Shown in pieces: positions 8,069 through 11,850 of a stretch of DNA of 11,850 nt; the stretch's first letter is position 1, and each line of letters begins with the position of its first letter. The notes below the pieces were generated by a model. The model made no database searches, was not told the DNA's origin, and was given only the letters and a program-made list of their open reading frames with translations. Source of the DNA: Cyanobacteriota bacterium (GTDB taxonomy: Bacteria > Cyanobacteriota > Cyanobacteriia > Phormidesmidales > Phormidesmidaceae). The stretch spans positions 1-11,850 of the forward strand of contig JAIXUR010000616.1 of the NCBI GenBank assembly GCA_027483425.1. The letters run 5' to 3'. The position numbers and the translations under genes are program-made.

Positions 8069-8407
8069 ATGGCTAACGCCGGGGCAAAAGCCTTCAAAGA
8101 TGGGGTGGTCAACCATCTAAACCAAGTGGCCCCCATAACGGCCCGAGCGATGTTTGGTGGCTACGGACTCTACTGCGAGGGGCTAATGTTTGCCCTGATT
8201 GCCGACAAAACCCTCTATTTCAAGGTAGATGCCGTTAACCAGAGCCGCTTTACCGAGGCTGCCATGGGGCCGTTTACCTACCACCGCAACGGCAAGGCGA
8301 TGGCCATGTCCTACTACCAACTGCCCCCTTCCCTATACAGCGATCTGGGCCTGCTCCACGACTGGGTTGAGGCCTCGGTAGGAGCCGCGCGACGGGCTAA
8401 GCGCTAG
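8069..8407 (+). CDS. TfoX/Sxy N-terminal domain protein
   Basis: A 112-residue protein that matches the TfoX_N domain over nearly its whole length. The hallmark segment RAMFGGYGLYCEGLMFALI (about residues 26-44) is followed by the TLYFKVD strand (48-54) and the PFTYHRNGK...MSYYQLP block (68-86). E. coli Sxy/TfoX is about twice as long, with a second TfoX_C domain that is absent here, so this is a stand-alone N-domain protein. In gamma-proteobacteria Sxy acts with CRP to switch on competence genes. That role has not been shown for single-domain cyanobacterial homologues and should not be transferred. It probably shares a transcript with the small gene just upstream and ends at the terminator 16 bases past its stop. 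Confidence 0.88.
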   Translation: MANAGAKAFKDGVVNHLNQVAPITARAMFGGYGLYCEGLMFALIADKTLYFKVDAVNQSRFTEAAMGPFTYHRNGKAMAMSYYQLPPSLYSDLGLLHDWVEASVGAARRAKR

Positions 8408-8422
8408 CCTGCACCCGATCGC

Positions 8423-8464
8423 AAAGCCCCCCTGTCATCCATGGATGGATCACAGGGGGGCTTT
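8423..8464. terminator. Bidirectional intrinsic terminator between convergent genes
   Basis: A 13-bp perfect stem pairs AAAGCCCCCCTGT (8423-8435) with ACAGGGGGGCTTT (8452-8464) around a 16-base loop that itself contains the palindrome ATCCATGGAT. Each strand ends the stem with a short T run (TTT). It sits between the TfoX-domain gene (stop at 8407) and the end of the minus-strand transporter gene (8490), so it can serve both. Confidence 0.85.
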
Positions 8465-8489
8465 CTAAACCAGGAGTCACCCCAGGATA

Positions 8490-10034
8490 TTAGGTCACTG
8501 CCGTCGAAGGAGCAGGCTCCTTCGCAGCCTTTTTGGGCCGATTAATGGGATCCATATAGACCTCCAGGCGCTTAAACACCATGGACGCCAGGGAGGTCAT
8601 CACCAGGTAGACGATCGCCACCGCCAGATAGACCTCAAAGGCCCGGTAGGTAGTCGCCACCGTCAGCTGGCCCTGGCGAAACAGCTCCTCAAACCCAATC
8701 ACCGCCGCCAAACTGGTGTCCTTAATCAGGGTGATGAATTCGTTGCCCAGGGGGGGCAAAATGCGTCGAAAGGCCTGGGGGAAGACCACATAACGCATGG
8801 TTTCCACGGGGTTCATGGCCAGGGATTCCCCCGCTTCCCACTGACCCCGATCAATGGACTGAATGCCGCCTCGCAAAATCTCCGCCAGGTAGGCGGCCAC
8901 ATTGAGGCTGAGGGCCAGAATGGCGGCAAAAATGCGGTTGAAGCTCAGGTCAAAGCCCAGGCTCTGGAACAGCGCCGGTAGACCAAAGTAGATCATAAAC
9001 AGCTGCACCAGCATGGGCGTGCCGCGAAAGAAGTCGACGTAGATGCGGCACAGCCAGTGCAGGGGCTTAAAGGGCGAAATCATCGCGAAGGCCACCAGGG
9101 ATCCCCCAATCAGCCCAAAGAAGAAGGAGGCCGCCGTCAGCCAAATGGTCACCCAGGCACCACGCATCAGGTTTTGGAACAACCGCCCCCAGTCTAAGCC
9201 CTTGGCGGTGCCAGCCTCGGCCAGGGCCGGGGCTACCAGCGGCAGCTCGGGTGGGTCGGCGGAGAACCAGCGCCTATAGATCTCGGCGTAGGTGCCGTTT
9301 TCCAGCAGGGTTTCGAGGGCGGTGTTCATCGCCTCTAGATTTTCAGAGTTTTTGGGTAGGGCAATGCCGTAGTACTCTTCGGTGACCAATTCGCCCACAA
9401 TTTTGAGGCCGGTCAGATTCGCCTCTCGAATGGCGTATAGGGTCACGGGCAGGTCGTTAACCACGGCGTCTACCCGGCCGTTGAGGAGCTCTTGCAGCGC
9501 CAAGGGAGAGTTGTCAAAAGTGCTGACAGTAGCCCCTTCCACCTGGGCCGCTTGGTCGGCCCCGGTGGTGCCAATGGCGACGGCAATGCGCTTACCCTTG
9601 AGGTCGTCTAGGGATGTAATGCTGTCGTTGCTCTCCTGCACGGCGATCGCCAGACCCGCCTTGAAGTAGGGTCGTGAGAAGTCAATGGTTTGGGCCCGTT
9701 CAGCGGTAATGGTCATACCGCTAATGGCCGCGCTGATGGTCTTCGATTGCAGGGCTGGGATCAGGCCATCAAAGGGGAGGGTGATGAATTTCACCTCCCG
9801 CCCAGCGGCTTCTCCCATGGCCGTCATCAACTCAATGTCAAAGCCAGTGAGGTTGCCGGTGGCTTCGTCCTTCATTTCAAAGGGCGGGAAGGCGGGTTCG
9901 GTGCCCACCTCCCAGGGCGATGCCGGGGATTGGGCCAGCCCGACCAGCTGAGCCGCCCCCACTCCAATCAGCACGCCCAGCACCATAGCCAATGCGCGTT
10001 TGAGCCAGCGAATGCGAAAAACAGGAAAAATCAT
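8490..10034 (-). CDS. bgtB: Fused amino-acid ABC transporter: substrate-binding protein plus permease (BgtB/GlnHP-like)
   Basis: A 514-residue fusion. Residues 1-36 carry a signal or anchor helix (ALAMVLGVLIGVGAAQL). Residues 40 to about 262 are a polar amino-acid binding domain much like E. coli GlnH: FDGLIPALQSKTISAAISGM (88-107), then TITAERAQTIDFS with Arg113, the expected carboxylate ligand, and VVNDLP with Asp194, the expected amino-group ligand. Residues 285-495 are a GlnP/HisM-type permease with FRGTPMLVQL (336-345) and the EAA loop EAGESLAMNP...FPQAFRRILPP (400-428) that docks on the ATPase. The fusion puts the binding domain on the permease at the periplasmic face. In Synechocystis, BgtB has this architecture and works with BgtA in basic amino-acid and glutamine uptake. 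The ATPase partner here is the divergent gene at 10210. Glutamine is my best guess for substrate. AGAGG lies about 13 bases before the ATG. Confidence 0.93.
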   Translation of the reverse strand: MIFPVFRIRWLKRALAMVLGVLIGVGAAQLVGLAQSPASPWEVGTEPAFPPFEMKDEATGNLTGFDIELMTAMGEAAGREVKFITLPFDGLIPALQSKTISAAISGMTITAERAQTIDFSRPYFKAGLAIAVQESNDSITSLDDLKGKRIAVAIGTTGADQAAQVEGATVSTFDNSPLALQELLNGRVDAVVNDLPVTLYAIREANLTGLKIVGELVTEEYYGIALPKNSENLEAMNTALETLLENGTYAEIYRRWFSADPPELPLVAPALAEAGTAKGLDWGRLFQNLMRGAWVTIWLTAASFFFGLIGGSLVAFAMISPFKPLHWLCRIYVDFFRGTPMLVQLFMIYFGLPALFQSLGFDLSFNRIFAAILALSLNVAAYLAEILRGGIQSIDRGQWEAGESLAMNPVETMRYVVFPQAFRRILPPLGNEFITLIKDTSLAAVIGFEELFRQGQLTVATTYRAFEVYLAVAIVYLVMTSLASMVFKRLEVYMDPINRPKKAAKEPAPSTAVT

Positions 10035-10093
10035 AGGCCAGCGGTAACCTCTAGGCAGATCAGATCCCGGAGAGATATCAGGGATTGTGATGC

Positions 10094-10136
10094 ACCATAA
10101 TCAATTCACTCCAGGCAAAAATGTTTCCTAGGATAC
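10094..10136 (-). promoter_or_regulatory. Candidate NtcA-activated promoter for the bgtB-like gene
   Basis: On the minus strand, GTATCCTAGGAAAC (10136-10123) matches the NtcA consensus GTA-N8-TAC except for AAC in place of TAC, and keeps the core GT-N10-AC. Exactly 23 bases later is TATGGT (10099-10094), which fits TAN3T. The NtcA-class promoter architecture known in cyanobacteria is GTAN8TAC-N20-24-TAN3T. Transcription would start near 10087, giving a leader of about 50 bases, with the box centred near -41.5. A glutamine or basic amino-acid importer is a sensible NtcA target. The same near-palindrome could also influence the divergent ATPase gene, but there the nearest TAN3T (10164-10169) is 27 bases away. 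Confidence 0.5.
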
Positions 10137-10162
10137 AGATGCCTGGGGGTGCCAATGATTTT

Positions 10163-10178
10163 GTAGGGTATGGCCTAC
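10163..10178. repeat. Inverted repeat GTAGG-N6-CCTAC upstream of the ATPase gene
   Basis: GTAGG (10163-10167) and CCTAC (10174-10178) form a perfect 5-bp dyad with a 6-base spacer, 31 bases before the ATPase ATG. It overlaps TAGGGT (10164-10169), a possible -10. It could be an operator or a small RNA hairpin. The ends read GTA-N10-TAC, two bases too wide for NtcA. Confidence 0.35.
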
Positions 10179-10209
10179 TGCGCCTATTCCTTCATCTGGG
10201 CTACCGTCA

Positions 10210-10980
10210 ATGACAAGCACCCTGCCCGCGATCGCCACTCCCGTCATTGCCTGCGAAAATCTCCACAAAAGCTACGGCTCCGTGAAGGTCTTGAAGGGCG
10301 TCAGCACCACCTTCGCTAAGGGGGATGTGGTCTCAGTTATTGGCCCGTCGGGCTGCGGTAAGAGTACCTTTTTGCGCTGCCTAAACCGCCTAGAGGCGAT
10401 CAATCAGGGTCGCCTAGAGGTCATGGGTCAAGATGTATCCGCCGCCAAGCTGCCCTGGAATGCGCTCTACCACCTGCGCAGCCAGGTCAGCATGGTGTTT
10501 CAGCACTTCAACCTGTTTCCCCACCTGACCGTACTCGAAAACCTCATGCTGTCGCCCCGCAAGGTGCTGAAGTATGCCGAAGCCGATTGCCACAACCTGG
10601 CGACCCACTACCTGGCCAAGGTGGGCCTAGAGGGTCGCGCCGATGCCTACCCCGAGCAGCTCTCCGGGGGCCAAAAGCAGCGGGTCGCGATCGCCCGCAG
10701 CCTCTGCATGAAACCCGAAGCCATTCTCTTTGACGAGCCCACCAGCGCCCTCGACCCCGAGCTCGTGGGCGAGGTGCTCGGCGTCATGCGTCAGCTGGCC
10801 GAAGAAGGCATGACCATGGTAGTGGTGACCCACGAGATGCAGTTTGCCCGCGAGGTCTCGAACCGGGTGCTGTTCTTCAACGACGGCGTGATCGAAGAAG
10901 AAGGGGTACCGGCGGAGGTATTTAGCAACCCCAGCAGCGATCGACTGAAGGCCTTCTTGAGCCGCCTCAGCCAACACTAA
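10210..10980 (+). CDS. bgtA: Polar amino-acid ABC transporter ATPase (BgtA/GlnQ-like)
   Basis: A 256-residue nucleotide-binding subunit with every expected motif: Walker A GPSGCGKST (45-53), Q-loop VFQHFNLFPH with Gln98, signature LSGGQKQR (151-158), Walker B ILFDEP (172-177) with catalytic Glu176, D-loop SALD (179-182) and switch His208 in VVTHEM. Length and sequence (CLNRLEAINQGRLEV, HLTVLENLM) are those of the GlnQ/HisP polar amino-acid class. A dimer of it should drive the fusion permease encoded divergently at 8490-10034, which contains no ATPase domain. In Synechocystis BgtA and BgtB are encoded apart; here they share one 175-base promoter region. BgtA-type ATPases in some cyanobacteria serve more than one permease, so that possibility stays open. 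No strong Shine-Dalgarno precedes the ATG, but the protein starts at a normal distance from the conserved ENLHKSYG segment. Confidence 0.93.
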   Translation: MTSTLPAIATPVIACENLHKSYGSVKVLKGVSTTFAKGDVVSVIGPSGCGKSTFLRCLNRLEAINQGRLEVMGQDVSAAKLPWNALYHLRSQVSMVFQHFNLFPHLTVLENLMLSPRKVLKYAEADCHNLATHYLAKVGLEGRADAYPEQLSGGQKQRVAIARSLCMKPEAILFDEPTSALDPELVGEVLGVMRQLAEEGMTMVVVTHEMQFAREVSNRVLFFNDGVIEEEGVPAEVFSNPSSDRLKAFLSRLSQH

Positions 10981-10989
10981 AGTTAACCA

Positions 10990-11018
10990 TTGCCTCATCT
11001 GCCCATAGACGCTAAGAT
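10990..11018 (+). promoter_or_regulatory. Sigma70-type promoter of rpsD
   Basis: TTGCCT (10990-10995) is separated by exactly 17 bases from TAAGAT (11013-11018): four of six matches to TTGACA and four of six to TATAAT at ideal spacing. Transcription would start near 11025, leaving a leader of about 48 bases before the rpsD ATG. The location between the ATPase stop (10980) and rpsD supports independent transcription of rpsD. Confidence 0.6.
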
Positions 11019-11025
11019 TAGAATC

Positions 11026-11059
11026 TTTGGAAATTGCTTCCACCTTTGGAATTGTTCGG
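11026..11059 (+). repeat. Short imperfect direct repeat in the rpsD leader
   Basis: TTTGGAAATTGCTTC (11026-11040) is repeated as TTTGGAATTGTTC (11045-11057), 19 bases later. The first copy also holds a small dyad, GGAA (11029-11032) with TTCC (11038-11041). It occupies nearly all of the predicted leader just before the GGAG Shine-Dalgarno (11058-11061). S4 represses its own operon by binding mRNA in E. coli, so a leader element for S4 is conceivable, but that is inference. Confidence 0.35.
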
Positions 11060-11072
11060 AGAGTAAACGTTT

Positions 11073-11681
11073 ATGTCGCGATATAGAGGCGCTCGCCTAC
11101 GGGTTGTACGCCGTCTGGGCGAGCTTCCGGGCCTGTCTCGCAAGAGCCCCCGCAAGGCCTATCCCCCAGGGCAGCACGGCCAAGACCGCAAGAAAAAGTC
11201 TGAGTACGCGGTACGGCTAGAAGAAAAGCAAAAGCTGCGGTTTAACTACGGGTTAACCGAAAAGCAGCTGCTGCGCTACGTGAAAAAAGCACGGCGGGCC
11301 GGTGGCTCGACCGGGCTAGTCATCCTACAGCTGCTGGAGATGCGGCTTGACAATACCGTGTTTCGCCTCGGGTTTGGGCCGACCATTCCTTCCGCGCGGC
11401 AAACGGTTAACCACGGCCACATCTGCGTCAATGGCCGCGTGGTCTCGATTCCCAGCTACCAATGCCGCCCTGGCGATGTGATCACGGTGCGCGATCGCGA
11501 GGCCTCCAAGAAATTGGTCGAAGCCAATCTGGAGTTCCCCGGTTTAGCCAACGTGCCCAACCACCTGGAACTCGACAAAGCCAAGCTCACCGCCAAGGTG
11601 AACGGCATCATCGAGCGTGAATGGGTGGCCCTCAACATCAATGAACTGCTGGTGGTTGAGTACTACTCCCGTAAGGCCTAA
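11073..11681 (+). CDS. rpsD: 30S ribosomal protein S4
   Basis: A 202-residue protein of normal length for cyanobacterial and plastid S4. It is a primary 16S rRNA-binding protein that nucleates 30S assembly and lines the mRNA entry side. The N-terminal domain has MSRYRGARLRVVRRLG (1-16), SPRKAYPPGQHG (25-36) and YGLTEKQL (59-66). The S4 RNA-binding fold spans about 90-150, with MRLDNTVFRLGF (90-101), SARQTVNHGHICVNG (107-121) and PGDVITVR (133-140). It is the cysteine-poor type, lacking the N-terminal zinc-binding cysteines of some bacterial S4 proteins. GGAG lies 11 bases before the ATG. It has its own promoter and terminator and appears monocistronic, separate from the alpha operon where E. 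coli rpsD sits; a lone rpsD is usual in cyanobacteria. Confidence 0.98.
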   Translation: MSRYRGARLRVVRRLGELPGLSRKSPRKAYPPGQHGQDRKKKSEYAVRLEEKQKLRFNYGLTEKQLLRYVKKARRAGGSTGLVILQLLEMRLDNTVFRLGFGPTIPSARQTVNHGHICVNGRVVSIPSYQCRPGDVITVRDREASKKLVEANLEFPGLANVPNHLELDKAKLTAKVNGIIEREWVALNINELLVVEYYSRKA

Positions 11682-11770
11682 GGCTGCAGGCCCTTACTGG
11701 ATTGTTGGCTGGCCGAAGAGGCTTTTCGCTTACCGCCCATAACGCATTACTCTGAATCGATTGATAGTTT

Positions 11771-11805
11771 TGGTCTCCGGCCCGTCAGCCGGAGACCATT
11801 TTTTT
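11771..11805 (+). terminator. Rho-independent terminator of rpsD
   Basis: TGGTCTCCGGC (11771-11781) pairs perfectly with GCCGGAGACCA (11788-11798) across a 6-base loop (CCGTCA), followed at once by seven T residues (11799-11805). It lies 89 bases past the rpsD stop. The stretch in between (11682-11770) shows no gene or clear signal. Confidence 0.95.
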
Positions 11806-11825
11806 GGGCCCCCAGGGCGATCTTC

Positions 11826-11850
11826 AGGTTGGTGAAGAAAGGTTGGTGAA
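11826..11850. repeat. 11-bp direct repeat at the window edge
   Basis: AGGTTGGTGAA occurs at 11826-11836 and again at 11840-11850, separated by GAA (14-base period). The window ends with the second copy, so it is unknown whether more copies follow. With only two copies it cannot be classified. Confidence 0.5.

Larger units (their letters stand above)
1023..11498. repeat. HIP1 octamer GCGATCGC, 13 dispersed copies
   Basis: Exact copies of this palindrome start at 1023, 1339, 1660, 1751, 4608, 4734, 5202, 5254, 5593, 9643, 10228, 10687 and 11491. By a rough hand estimate at about 60% GC, fewer than one would be expected by chance. HIP1 is the well-known highly iterated palindrome of many cyanobacteria and is the clearest taxonomic marker in the window. 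All copies are inside coding regions. None is found between 1759 and 4607 or between 5601 and 9642. Confidence 0.95.

Noticed and set aside
8069..8407. Competence regulator TfoX/Sxy as a functional name
   Set aside because: Only the N-terminal domain is present, and no evidence links single-domain cyanobacterial homologues to competence control.
10163..10178. NtcA site for the ATPase gene
   Set aside because: The half-sites GTA and TAC are 10 bases apart rather than 8, so it does not fit the NtcA consensus. It is reported only as an inverted repeat.
1..11850. CRISPR array, tRNA or rRNA gene, insertion sequence, toxin-antitoxin or defence genes
   Set aside because: I found no regularly spaced repeats beyond the two-copy edge repeat, no tRNA cloverleaf or TTCRA arm in gene gaps, and no transposase-, nuclease- or toxin-like protein.

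Overview
The window looks like a chromosomal segment of a GC-rich filamentous-type cyanobacterium (Leptolyngbya/Nodosilinea-like lineages are my guess). Three things point there. The HIP1 octamer GCGATCGC occurs 13 times in 11.85 kb. The small protein at 79-351, the DUF1400-type hydrolase and the TamB/Tic236-type protein are cyanobacterial families. The amino-acid transporter has the substrate-binding-permease fusion known from cyanobacterial Bgt systems. I see no tRNA, rRNA, CRISPR array, transposase or prophage gene.

Layout. A perfect 16-bp hairpin (22-56) lies downstream of a small minus-strand gene of a cyanobacterial family of unknown function (79-351). After a divergent intergenic region comes a plus-strand pair: an exported alpha/beta hydrolase with an N-terminal DUF1400 region (654-2579), then, 123 bases later, a very large TamB-like inner-membrane-anchored beta-repeat protein (2703-7613). 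No clear terminator separates them, so they may be co-transcribed. A 242-base, relatively AT-rich gap with an unusual cluster of CCTAGG palindromes leads to a small putative secreted or membrane protein (7856-8044) and a TfoX N-domain protein (8069-8407). A strong two-way terminator (8423-8464) closes this block and the convergent transporter gene.

The transporter is split between two divergent genes: a GlnH-GlnP-like fusion on the minus strand (8490-10034, BgtB-like) and its ATPase on the plus strand (10210-10980, BgtA/GlnQ-like). Together they would form a polar amino-acid (glutamine or basic amino acid) importer. Their shared 175-base promoter region holds a near-consensus NtcA box at the right distance from a -10 element for the fusion gene, which suggests control by nitrogen status. 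The window closes with rpsD (ribosomal protein S4), which has its own sigma70-type promoter and a textbook Rho-independent terminator.

Most of this is ordinary core and envelope gene content. I found no convincing undescribed defence or mobile system. The points most worth a second look are the NtcA-type promoter, the hydrolase-TamB neighbourhood, the CCTAGG cluster and the short sequence repeats in the rpsD leader and at the window edge.
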